Shown piece by piece: positions 26,801 to 33,200 of a DNA stretch of 40,681 nt. The notes under the pieces were generated by a model. It was not told the DNA's origin. It was given only the letters and a program-made list of their open reading frames with translations, and searched no databases. The stretch is from a bacterium. Its GTDB lineage: Bacteria; Verrucomicrobiota; Verrucomicrobiia; Limisphaerales; JAJXZI01. The stretch is taken from the NCBI GenBank assembly GCA_021780115.1, contig JAJXZI010000289.1, positions 1-40,681 on the forward strand, given 5' to 3'. Within the stretch, counting starts at the first letter, position 1. Every line of letters starts with the position of its first letter. Position numbers and translations under genes: made by a program.

Positions 26801-27278
26801 ATCCTTCCATCCTCGTCTGGCCGGTCGCCGCATCCACCAGCGCGATGTTGTCCAACTCGTAGTCCCCGACCAGGTTCAGCAGTGGCAACATGAGCGGCGC
26901 GTTGGGCGCGCTGACCAGGCGTTGAGGTGTCGGGAAGCTCGGTCCGCGAATAATCGCCTGGACGTAGGCGCCGGAAGCAAGTTGGGCCACGGCGGCATTA
27001 TTCGTCGAGCCGCCGGCCACGACGGAGACCAAGATCGAGCCGGCAATGCCTTTCGGGACCGTGAGCACCGACGGAGTGACCAGCAAGAACGTGCCTGCGA
27101 TGTGATAGTCGAGACTAGTGAGAGGACTGATGGCCCAGCCGTTCGAGAGAGACAAACCCACAGCGAGTGCGGCAAGAAACAACGCGGGTAGGCGCCGAAC
27201 CGGCTTGAATCTTCCGACGGAGGACAATTCCAAGCCGCTGCCGAACCTACCCGAGGCGGAATGGTCGTTGGTGTTCAT
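11883..27278 (-). CDS. Giant secreted modular adhesin-like protein (5131 aa)
   Basis: One uninterrupted frame of 5131 codons. A basic N-terminus (RFKPVRR) leads into a signal-peptide core (LPALFLAALAVGLSLSNGWA). Then, in order and approximate: unknown beta-rich region (50-440); CARDB/DUF11-like domain (443-547); linker with an Ig-like domain (to ~940); thirteen carboxypeptidase-regulatory-like modules (943-2213); two Big_5 Ig-like domains ('DPINTAVNIPITNAVTLLFNEAL', split here by function; 2213-2443); tandem ~203-aa Ig-like units (2460-3146); a first beta-solenoid-like unit (3147-3410); another Ig unit; the ~183-aa solenoid array with CC motifs (3613-4736); an I-set Ig domain (4738-4833); a LamG/concanavalin-like domain (4836-5050); and a short terminal module ending 'FYRLRVK' that is common on verrucomicrobial secreted proteins. 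There is no catalytic site. It is likely a surface stalk or matrix protein. The ATG has GAGG about 8 nt upstream; the gene follows the RHS gene by 21 bp, so it is probably co-transcribed. Confidence 0.9.
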   Translation of the reverse strand: MNTNDHSASGRFGSGLELSSVGRFKPVRRLPALFLAALAVGLSLSNGWAISPLTSLDYHIAGTFLLVTPSVLTVPKGIAGSILVSVVAGGSTNNAAVAQLASGAYVQAIIRGPSFPTPQRLVSAPNAPLMLPLLNLVGDYELDNIALVDAATGQTRMEGSPSTVPVHVFDQVLISSVTSQPLTLDQIQQKGIAIDESNFRAVQFNVSFVLNGQTIPVSFPVVSPKFSDSTELIPADQVEAKLQQAAVINQQIAASVVQLPPQLQTAGLNLQVQGLNFQVADPGDPATLGLAIPPIPALMVIPGNIGFLHQFFSVKIFTENGAPTGSGLSVDSIQATLHLPPGPDGILSTNYDQPGDDPLRFARIGPNKIIQPVQPVVDPGPDGQLGTADDISRLQPGETGQAEFLVEGLQEGLWVMNLDLTANLYGLAAGVVPIKGKAAGSVLVRNPSFSLTFSHPDVVRVGEPYTASITLLNTGVTPANLVQVSLNKNSISGAILDVGQAETIQLGTILPGQSATATYRMVAQRTGQIQFSDLTTSDNSVLGQFRFSMGVDAQGVPLSPDTIAMPDFVNNLPSNLVFAANRVLGQALSIATAAQLPPGIVPIGNTIITRRVLDLAEAGQRVQYGDPLKRVLADLLRDWQGGRVTDDGFDALLRTSDAGTEWRAVLFGDMEITDGFTGTGRLLDRAPDLAGLGQQFVVASAGPGQLRADFTGGTNDATFAGSSQPYSLVYTGTNGEWAVTPFLTNAVFTWTFTNGPPTADMAVLLVNTNGQATQLRWQVASPPVTAVYQFALTDPTQSLQVDTKGNGTIDQTLPATPTTVNELPPTLVAVQQDLTVVAGRSDRPCVGPSYGNYGTVVAIVFSKPITQDSAGATNSYTVEGDNGANSVQVQPNGRVALLNLRKGVSAILPRQLTVTGVTDVRGNALVAVPMPIQSFYPGTTNRFTGGVAVTGRVLKGDGSPAVGVPVTLTMYDGTASDTGCQPFTRRVSQVLTDSGGNFNLDFVMSGIPYSISASDTSSLPPDAIPLIMQSTITESPDTQEVQQLINASANPNNLLGLLSAGSLPQAVAIVEGLDRAVLHDDVGIGSGREGQTVPFVLRFRGRGTVTGQVVDVDGVTPIPNAAVNLFPDPSSSELGRGVFSDGTGQFAFPGIPLGVFTIQVATSDRRSATVLGLLNTPGQATNVVIALPTNIVLYATLRGQVFDSDNITPVPNARIFLGQYGGNTVNNVVSIVDADTSGAWEATNVPIKQLDVVAVTFDGTRQGVRLGVTPVANQITYANVTLQAATTVFGQVQFDDGRPATNALVAGGVTLVRSDANGNFQLQGVPVGSATISAGLERNPAAGIDFPRLGSTIATVIAGQANYVVVKLRPAGRIFGKVFDAQGNPQPGIRVAIPQEGGFYWTDADTNGNYAFENLGLGSYTISAPANAVAPQLNTSQLGQQLASGNEDQILAAFKEAVTVFIGANDPLINGDQLNFRPSSWGFTKASISFDGADVNADIHFIPQGTVAGTVLNPQGVPIGAAVRLTGIGPDVEGNPVVSIRGDTTSDPATGAFGFTNVLLAGPWGVQAASPFYPVVIQTNGFTTEISPDATGIVLQFPPIQDVNGSIAGHVFNPDGSLVGEGTEVHIDVSSDYLIQTDTNGYFNTQTEFPALGRSYTVTATNLANGLMGRASVGMTPGITNLVDVHLLSRNSSIIVTVLQASGQPAAGAQIELDQGTWPNFAPLFLTADTNGVAEFDGLWEGSYSVMAQFTQESTKLFARGGGTVGPNQSISLTLRLGATGSIVGSFVRQDLVTPVFGAEVAIGNLGFATTDTNGNFEFDGVPIGTYPISSSDPVTSGNAQSSVSLTFNGQTQSVQLVEATLGTVNGLVLDPYNNGFVPGASVTISFSDGVTPGRTVTTGPNGGFNFPGSPMGAFHLSASYPPPGTVNLTVSGQANGTLSTVAANVSVNIQLQPLTALPVRVVRNDGVTPALNTTVTLGDQSQDTGTNGTVVFSNLRVPGTYLITAISRTGGDLFDGAQTNVTITTRGTNAPVTLMLPGVGAVSGNVVGSDGVTPVTNAEITLQLQGPLFNNVETALSDGGGKFAFTDVPVGPFLISAASASLAASENGAIATANQTNLLALRLGASGSLLGVVVRADGVTPVAGVDVAIDYKPQSQNAGRAVFFTGLDGAFRFDNIPIGTIHVSSAAPDFGGIINFTTALTTNGEVLNLGAIPFDEDLPAVVQVDPINTAVNIPITNAVTLLFNEALDTNSIDPSGIFIRGTNGNVTSTVTLLPDTNGVLRRMRIQPVKPLQSQQVYTVIVLSGDLPGPTGGLLGSGPRDLVGRALAAPFQSFFATADNTPPQLLSLFPSNNAVQIDPAAVPRLTFDKTLNPAGFVFLVFGPTGPVSGTAAVGINGQILSFVPTVNLQPNATYSLIVSNVFDLAGNRAAGEPFTSTFATIDTIGPTIAKVFIASNAPPTAGALLPIEADLATNEIGASVRFTQDFTPLGTATNVPYIAFAKLPTSGSTTIRAIATDQYGNDGQFTQLVVTVQAAVPPTVSFTLISPTNGPVPTGSSLTVDVTTTADTGISNFTAVAGGAATGPLLSTNGAHLRVTGFVPTNAIEGQPVQIFAQVTDNVGLSSGQQVFTVPTRDTAPPTLAILGPTSNAVFNSGSLLDLAVLASDNGTNLALNLAVFGSITATQSLSLPLVPNAPTTNVFALSLTNGSPLGGPFTATLSAADPAGNVASVSRSFLLRGPPPTVQLVRVAPTNGPVPSSSTLVVDVLASGGNGIAQLTANVTGAVTNTVTTNAASLRLPLPVPASALAGQQIQIVAQATDTLGQTSALQTLTLTISDGTPPTLTVNGPTNATLFLPGQELDLPTIISDNSSNVTLGLVLSGSVSATQTLALTLPPNAPVTNLFAVPLTNTAPLGGPFTATFTATDAATNTTVLTRTFQLRGPAPTLAFNRVTPASGPVPSGSPFRVEVLATSGNGITQLTATVSGAVPNGTNSTQGATLFVQGQVPPTALAGQQIQITAEATDTLGRSSGVQTLTLTVSDGTPPTVAILSPPDNTTLSLAQPLDLAVLTSDNSSNVTLNLTLAGSLVATQTTALALVPNAPATNLFVVPLTDALRSGGLLTVTVSATDAAGNPSSFATRNFFLPASLTTTVTWDRQALGQTFACTNGGGSYSWPSNNNWSQSAQFGDPCHSGQLVETAPSNWSTTNYPTGGTNDVILSALGGAPANLDLSVAVRSLTIQSNGGLNMQFGTTLTASRFDFQGDSGITVSGGSGAAPALVLTPGGRMTKSGGIGVFAIGAVLTNEGGDIEVDAGTLALTNSDFAQNGGALSVVLGGRAAGQFGQLAVAGRATLGGPLNVTLTNGFVPVVGDQFALLTSGGLSGAFSSATLPFGGILRFTNDAVVLAFTGQSNLPPTLQFTRISPTSGSAFAVAVSAADEDGIAQLTASVTGALTNSFTTNGANLLVAGVVPLTAVAGESVQIIAQATDNIGQTTSQNFILTISDATPPALAILSPPRDTLLPLGQPLNVSALISDNSSNVTLNLAVFGSLTFTQTVAVPLLPNAPVTNSFTVPVGAHSPGGLLTAALTATDAATNVTVVTRNFFLPPSQPVPISWQDWSGSGFPSSNALQVTLGGGTFTLNNAVTIDTLIIQPDGTLNMALNGPGSSITAGNFIFQGDGAITRSGCCSPTILNLDGGTMEKTGGTNTFSIDPGIVLNSLDGTLKVDSGTLALPGNNSSYTDGAFNVASNATLDLVPSGNAANFSGAFTGSGSGLVSLSAGTLNADTAGANFNLPGPLFQWTGGTLQGYNPLTNAGTINLPSTNSVRLAGTLNNTGLLNHSGAGTLNLTEVGPGSALENLPSGIYSLTGDAGLAPSDCCGPVNFDNFGLLRKKGGAGDSVISVAFNNRGGAVEVDTGTLTLANNGTSSNGTFTVAAGATLDPTGGANPSWSALMTGTGAGQVLLSQGTLSAAPSLELNFADHLFQWAGGTLIGPVSNLDVVSISGTNASTLLSEFDNLGLVRQTGSGGLGVSERGSGSLLQNLPGATYQFEADSGLFRVDCCGPVVFANSGLVKKIGGTNESRIDGVAFDNLGGTLEVDVGQFTLANNGTSSNGTFNVAAGALLDLTGGQSPTWAGAVTGSGAGRVELSSGQIVASPSLTLGCAPGLFQWTGGTFNGTVINTNVLTISGGGDVRAIGSFLNSGLLRHTGVGGLALSQQGPGTRFQNLTNGTYQLEDSGRIFPSDCCGPVNFDNFGSFIKLGAPSNAVVSVAFNNLGGLVDVESGTLTLANNGSSSGGAFIAAANAVLDITGGGSPTWSGLMNGQGAGAVLLASGTLNANPGVALNFTNGLFQWTGGSLVGVTTNLGTMMFSGPGTRRLLGQFLNASLVRHTGVGALALSENGSGTLFRNLVGGTYQFETDSSIGPSDCCGPASFENDGLIRKSGGTNDTTISAALNNLGGAIEVDVGSLTLANNGSSSNGTFTVAAGASVDLTGGQQPTWSGRLAGTGAGQVQLNSGQLNAASLTLNCAPGVFQWNGGTIAGVATNAGEVDVAGGRIAGSFYNAGLIRQTGGTLNLSLVGPGSQFLNLPGGEYRFEADATVAPSECCGADAFNNLGLVRKSGGTNTATISAPFSNQNGAIEVDLGTLALTSGNYVQGRGAFTVQLGGTNAGQFGQLRVSGNASLSGPLNVLLTNGLLPSVGSQFQILACANRGGVFSSEAMPTGISVNYSNSGVFLVVTGAVSLTPPAIVSQPSNVTNVAGGTAIFAITVSGAAPLSYHWEFNGTNLTDGAHVMGSQGSVLLLAGLSSADLGNYQLLVTNSLGAATSRVATLTLVSCTPVPSGLAGLWSGSGTAVDLVGTNDGTLQSGATYSLVQNPLGQLDYAFDLDGVAAYVDLGAWNAGSNWTWTAWVNPSATPAGRHTIVGGMNECHDWGLTMQDGTWSLEIRQLGGCSQTVKSGTNAVPGTWYFVAGSSDGTTARIYVNGQVSGAAAVDPGYIGTATGVRIGGEVCCGGDNFPGLVEQVTLFNRALTEPEMEALYTAGTGRLCTGKTPAEHGALTGHPITPLPILAPPAADGQFSFSFPTVAGRNYVVERNDDLGTTNWVDYTNLVGNGSIMQINVPASGVQRFYRLRVK
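13380..16300 (-). repeat. Coding tandem array of ~183-aa beta-solenoid-like units
   Basis: Six units, each marked by a double cysteine in S-(G/D/E)-C-C-(G/S)-(P/A). The Cys codons start at about 16227, 15654, 15105, 14553, 14004 and 13470, giving spacings of 191, 183, 184, 183 and 178 codons. Each unit repeats the phrases 'LFQWTGGTL', 'GLVRHTGVG', 'LTLANNGTSSNGTF' and 'TWSG..TGTGAG'. The Asn/Gly-rich turns and short strands suggest a right-handed beta-solenoid of the autotransporter-like type. The repetition is at protein level with moderate DNA identity. Confidence 0.85.
16470..19960 (-). repeat. Coding tandem array of ~203-aa Ig-like units, interrupted by one solenoid unit
   Basis: Each unit starts with a 'DGTPPTLAILSPP'-type strand, continues 'LPLGQPLDLAVLISDNSSNVT', then 'LVPNAPVTNLFAVPLT' and 'FTATDAATNTTVVTRNFFL', and ends with 'AGQQIQIVAQATDTLGQTS'. 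The same DNA phrase recurs at 18151, 18760 and 19366, so the period is 609 and 606 bp (about 203 codons). One further unit lies near 16.5-17.05 kb, separated from the others by a 17.05-17.84 kb solenoid-like segment. Confidence 0.8.
20640..24460 (-). repeat. Coding array of thirteen carboxypeptidase-regulatory-like modules
   Basis: Thirteen modules begin with the pattern G-x-V-x-(D)-x-(D)-G-x-(T)-P-x-x-x-A-x-V ('VTGQVVDVDGVTPIPNAAVN', 'AVSGNVVGSDGVTPVTNAEI' and others). They end with T-D-x-N-G-x-F-x-F-x-x-(V/L)-P-x-G-x-Y-x-(I/V)-x-A. These are 7-stranded transthyretin-like folds used as rigid spacers or sugar-binding supports. Sequence divergence between modules is high, so they are old duplications. 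Confidence 0.85.
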
Positions 27279-27299
27279 CGTTCGGCCTCACGCTTTGGA

Positions 27300-30200
27300 T
27301 TAAAACTCCGGCATGGCGAACCCAAGAGGCAAAGTGGGGCGGTTCGGCTGGTAAGGCTCCGCAATCGCTTGCCGCGGTTGCTGAACGGTCGGATGCCACT
27401 GCGGCTCCGTGGCCGGGGCGAGTTGTTGAATCGCATCCCCGAGCTCCCGGAAGGGATCGGGCCGCTCCAGCACCTCCCACTTGGGCCTCTCCTCGAACAG
27501 GTCCGGGTAAGCGGCGTGCAGATCGTTTTCCCTGAGCAACCGGCCGTTGGCATCCTCCTCGTTCGTAAGCGGATTAAATCTCAAACGTGCCATCTTGTTC
27601 GGGCCGAATCCAGCAGCCTGGAGAGCTTCACCGCCGGCCTCCAATGCGGCCACCTCCTCGGGCGCGGCGGGGCGTATTTTGGCCTGGGGATCGCGCCACG
27701 GCCTGAAGTTGCCGAGTTCCTCCAGTGGCTTCGGATTCATCTTGCCCTCTCTGACCATCTGGTTGAACCAATCTCCCTCCCGCCGCATCGCCGCTGCGAG
27801 GGGGGATTCCGCGTTGGCGGCCCCTTCCACGGGCCGCGCCGCCAGCGGCGTCTGAGCGATCACCTTCGCGCCCCCGGGAGGTTCGGCCTCGGCCGCGCCA
27901 GCGCGACGGGGCATCTGGGTTGGCAGGATCGTATCCTCGCCGCCGGGACGGAAAGGCGTCGGTTCGCGGACTGACCTGAGAGCCAAGCGTCTGAATTGTG
28001 AGAAATCCCGACGTGGATTGGGCGCTCCCGGACCTTTGTAGTAGTCAGCCTTCCAGACGTTCCCCCTTTCGGCGACGAAGTCCAGAGGCCCGTCGACCCG
28101 CAACCGCGGTTCGCCGAAGCGGGCACTCGGGATCTTTTGTCCAGCGATGTTGCGGCGCGCCAAACCAGACGGATCGCGCGCACTGACCGGATTATTGCCC
28201 ATGCCGGCGTAGAGATTGACGCTGTCCTCGTAGCCCAGCGGGTCAGGTTCAAGGAACATGCCGGAGTAAGGATCATAGAACCGCGCCCGGAGGTAGATCA
28301 GCCCAGTGTCATAATCGAAGTACTGGCCGTGGAACAAGAAGGGCGAACCGACGTCGCTGCGGGCTAGCGAGACCGGACTAGTGTCCGTCGGCGACGGGTT
28401 GGTAAAGAGGATCGTGCCGGCCGGCGCTCCGAGGTTGGTGAGCGTAAAGGACTGGGCCGCGTTGGTATTGTCCCATTCGTCGGAGAGCGTCCCAGCGGCA
28501 AGGCCCAAGGTCATCGAGCCGCTTACGGTTTGTGATGGCGTGAAACGCACGACGGAGAACGGCTTGGTGCCCGTTGAAGCGGAGACTAAGGTGACGGCGC
28601 CGGTGATGCCGCCTTGGAAGGTGAAGGCGCTTTGCAGATTATTCGTCAACGTCACCACGCCGCCACCGGGGCCGGGGTCAAACCACGCTGGCACAACCGG
28701 CTCGGACATGGAGATGAGCAGCGCGCCGCCCGCATCGGCCGTGATCTTCTGCACCACCGGCGGGAAAGTGTCGCGGCGCTCGATCGCGGGCTGGCCAAAG
28801 GTGTCATACCAGGCCCGCTCTACGACGTTGCCGTTCTGATCGGCAACGGCAATAACGGACGCTGCCGCGTCGCGCAGGAAGTAATAGCGGCGCAACTGGC
28901 CGCTGCTCGGATCGCGCAAATCGGCCGCTGCGGGCGCGTCACTGTTGCCGTAATAATAACGGCCGATCAGCACCGGCGCTCCGGTACGATCATATTCCTC
29001 GATCAGCCTCCCGGTTTCGTCATAGACATAGGCGGAATACGCCGTCAGCGCGCCGGCTTGGAAAACCTTGCGCGAAAAGCGCAGTCCATTAGGCCGATAC
29101 TGGCATTGGATGCTAACGCCATCGGCACGGGTCACGGTCACCAGCCGGCCCAAGCCGTCGTGTTGTAACGTGGCGGAAACGGACTGTGGGCCAAAGGCGT
29201 TCGCCGGCCGCACCTGGAGCTGCATCTGCGACACGTTGCCCATCGGGTCGGACCCAAGGGCAACACCATCCACGAAGCCGGGCAGAAGGAAGTTGTCGTG
29301 GGCGGTCCAATTCGTCGCGAACGGCGTAGGGTCAGGGAGCGGGCCGCTCCGTGAGTCGGTGGTGAGGTAATCCAAACCGGAGGCGTGGTAATTGTATTGG
29401 CGCTGGTAGAGGGCCGGTCCAGCCGCCGTAGAGTTGGTTGCCAGGACGCCAATCTGCGCCAGCGACACACGCTCACCCAGGTCGAAGTTGAACACATCCG
29501 CACGCCCGCCGCGATGGACGAACTGCCGCACCAGGAGATTGTTTGCGGCATCGTACTGGTACCGCATGTGCGCCAGCACGGCGCCATCGCTCAGGCGCGT
29601 GACGCGGCTGCCGTTGAGGCGTCCACGGGCGTCGTAACTATTCACCACCCGCATGGTGGCGCCGAGGTCAAGGACCTTGGGTTCCTCGTTTCCCTGCCAG
29701 GCACTAGCGCTAATGATGTTGCCGTTCGCATCTGAAACGCCTGTGAGCCGACCCGTGGCATCACGGTTTTCAGTGATGGTAACTCCCGACGGATAGGTCA
29801 CCGACTTTCGCGTGCCGTCGCCGTAGTAACTGTAGGCCACGGTAAAATCCGCGCCGTCTTCGTGATAAGCGGCTTGGAGAAGCGGACCGCCCTCGTCGAA
29901 GGTGAAACTGGCGGTGTCATTGGCGCCGCCGTTCTGGATGTAAGTCTCCGCACGCACCCGATTGAGGGCATCATAAGTGCGGTCCTCCTCCCAGGCAGTG
30001 GCTTGATAGGTGACTTTTCGCTGGGTGAGCCGCCGGAGCAGATCGTATTGCCGGGTTTCGGAGCCTCCGGGAATGGTGAGCGCCGTCGGCATGTTGCGCG
30101 GGTCGAAGCTGGTCCGTGTGGTCGCGGCGCTGTTGCGCAGGGTGCTGGTGGCCAGGCGAAAATCCCGGTCGTAGGTGAGATGAAATCCGGCGCCGGGATC

Positions 30201-33200
30201 GCCCGCGTAAGTGGTGAAGCGTTCGGGATCGTGTTGGAACTGGAAGGTCATCCCATCGGCCCGGCGCTGGCTCAAAACTTCGCTCAGCACCGATTGATCG
30301 TAGGTGGTGACGTGGCCGAGCGCGTTGGTGACCGCCAGGAGACTGCCTTCGGCACGCGACAGATACAGGAACTGCGTGCCCAAATTGTCGCTCGCGGAGG
30401 TGCGGTTGTCCAGGTCATCGAAGGTGAAGAAGTCATTATAGGTCGCGCCGTCCTCTTGCCGGTCAATCTGGCGGACGTGGCCGTTGCTGTCCGGGTGAAA
30501 CACGTCGTTCACGATCGTGTCTTCGGTCAGCCCCGTCTCGTACCCGGCGCTGTTCCACGTGGTGGTGGTGGTCGAGCGAGGTCCGACCACTGTCTCTGAG
30601 CCCGAAGGGTAGGTGTATTGGTAGGTCGGGGAGATGGTGGTGCCGCCCAGCTTCACGTGGAGATTCCGGCCCAAGGCGTCGATCTGGTCATCGTTCTCCG
30701 CTTGCACGACGCCGAACTGAGGGTCGGTGATCGAACGGCTCAGAAGCTCTCCACCAGGATAATAGGTTCGAGTTTCGCTTTCGTCCTGGGTTCCGGTCTT
30801 TCGCGTGATCGTGGCCGGCTGATCCAGTCCATCGTAGGCGGTTTGCCCGACGAGATCGCCGCCCTGTTTGACCGTCACTCGGTTGTCGTTCAAGTCGTAG
30901 GTGTATTCCTCGACGTAATCACCATTGGTCATGGCCTTGACATTGCCGCGGCAATCGTAACCAAAACTCTGGACCGTGCCCTGGGGGTGGCGAATGCTTT
31001 GCAGTCGGGAGAGTGGGTCCGGGGTCAGGTCCCACTCCAGCGAGGTCACTTGGCCATTGACCTCGACGCCGTCAATGATGTTGGTTCTCAGAAACTCCTT
31101 TTCGTCAAAGGTGTTGCGGACGGTGAGGACCTTGCCGTCGCCTAAAGCCGTTTGCCGGAGGATAGGGCGGCCCTGCTCGTCGTAGGCGAGTTTCTCATCC
31201 AACGCTCCGCGCGTAATTTCCGTCGCTTGGAGATTGGCATTGTATTGGAACTGAATAGGCGCGCCTTCGGGCAGAGCGATCGAGCTAGGCCGCCCCAGTT
31301 GTGATGCGTAATCGCTGCCGTAGGTGTAGGTGTAGGCGCTATCTCCAAGCTTCCGAGTATTCACCGATCCAGTCGTGAAATCATAGGTGACTGAGACGGT
31401 GACCCCGCGAATGTCCGTGTGCGAAGTAAGCTGGCCGTTGTCGTTGTAACTGAAAGTATCCATGCCGGCGTTGCCGTACTGGATCGAGCTCACGGAGCGT
31501 CCGTCCGCACTCAACGTATAAGTCCAAACGAAACCATCCGCAGTCGTCTGGGCGCCGGACTTCAGGTTATACCGCGGATCGTACTGGAAGGTTTCCGTGT
31601 AACCCGATCCGCCGCGTGGTCCCGGATCCACCGTACGACTCAGGAGATTGCCGCGAGACCGGAACACCGGATCGTTGCTGTCATAGACCATCGTGTCGGA
31701 GTTGCCTTCCGGGCGATTGACGAACAAGAGCAGCCCGTCTGGACTGTTGGTGAACAGGGTGGTGGCGTCACACACCGTCTCGCTGGCCACATGACCCCAC
31801 TTGTCGAACGTGCGGACGACCGTGCTCTTATCGGCAAGCTGCTGGGCCGTGGTCTCGGTGCCCACGTTCGCCGCGCTGTTATCGACGGGGATCGTGAACT
31901 TCCCCTGACCGCCGATGCCATCGACCGAGAGCGCGACCGGTTTGCCTGAAGGACCAGAGGTGTTCACCGCGCCAACGATCGGCGTGCCGTTCACCGTAGC
32001 GGACACGCTAGCAATCTTGCAGTCTCGATAGCTGTAGAATGTGTGGCTGCGGCCAGCGTAGCCGCCATTCTCGCCATTAACCGGAATGCCAAGTCGGTTG
32101 GTCAGGAAACCATCGCTGTCGTATTGAAAGAGCACGTCCCCGCCGGCATAATCCAGCAGCCGGCAGATTTTCCCCTCCACCCGCGGGTTGGCCGTGTTCA
32201 TGTCCACTGTGGGATCGAAGTCGGGATCGGTGCCCTGCCGGCGACAGTAACCGAAGCGAACGTAGCGCGGCGCCGAAACGGATCGGTCGTCAATCCGCAC
32301 CAGCCAACCATTGCGGTCGTATTGTAACTCGTGCCGGTTCTTGGGGAACCGGTCAAGAATCGTTTGCAGCTTGCCGTCCCGCGCGTAGCGGAACCGCATG
32401 CCGCCTGGTGTCAGCCGCTCAAAAGTGCCTTCCTTAAACTTTACCAGCAGATCGAAGACGCCCTGGCCCGGCGAGGGCAGATAGTAGTCCGAGACTCGAT
32501 GCTGGTAATCGAAGTCTCTCACCAGCGGATCTTGCGCATAGCCCGGCGGCATATTCGTGCCTCGCCACTGGAAATGGTAGGTCTCGCCCAAACCGGAATG
32601 GAACAGCACGTCCTGGCTGCCGGCTATCTGGCTGTCGCCTTTGCTGTCCCGCACCACGAGTGGCATCTGCAACCCCGCCGGGAACGTCAGCGGATCGAGG
32701 ATAGTCAGCCGCTGGTTGTAGTTGAAGTCCCAACCCACGCCGAAAGGACCTTCATAAGTATCCTGGTTCCCGATCGCGCGCTGGATTTGGATGGGCATAC
32801 TCGGACTCGGCAAGGCCATGTCCACGGCCTGCACACGCGATTCGCCGCTGTGCGCGCAGATCGTGTGGAACGTCGCATCCATGGGTTCGTAGCCCCCCGC
32901 GGGCGGCGGGTTGTCGCCGGTGATGTAGGACCGGTTGACCGTGCGGGCCTTGACGGTGGCGATGGGATAAATGATCTGCCGCTGGGTATCCGCCTGGGCT
33001 GTGAAAGGTCCAAACACGACGTTGCGCGATTCGTCGGGATCAATGAACGCGCGCAACCAATAGCCACTAAACAGAATCTCTCGTTCCACTCCGTCATCTG
33101 TTTGGATTCGGGCCACGTCGCGCGGCGAGACCGACTCGGTGATCAGGGCGAAGGGACGCGACAGAAACCAATTGTAAAAGACGCTATGCGGATTATTGCT

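Noticed and set aside
20931-26801. Plus-strand frames of 350-500 codons within 20.9-26.8 kb
   Set aside because: Low-complexity Arg/Asp/His-rich antisense frames caused by high GC at third positions; no start-site or family evidence.
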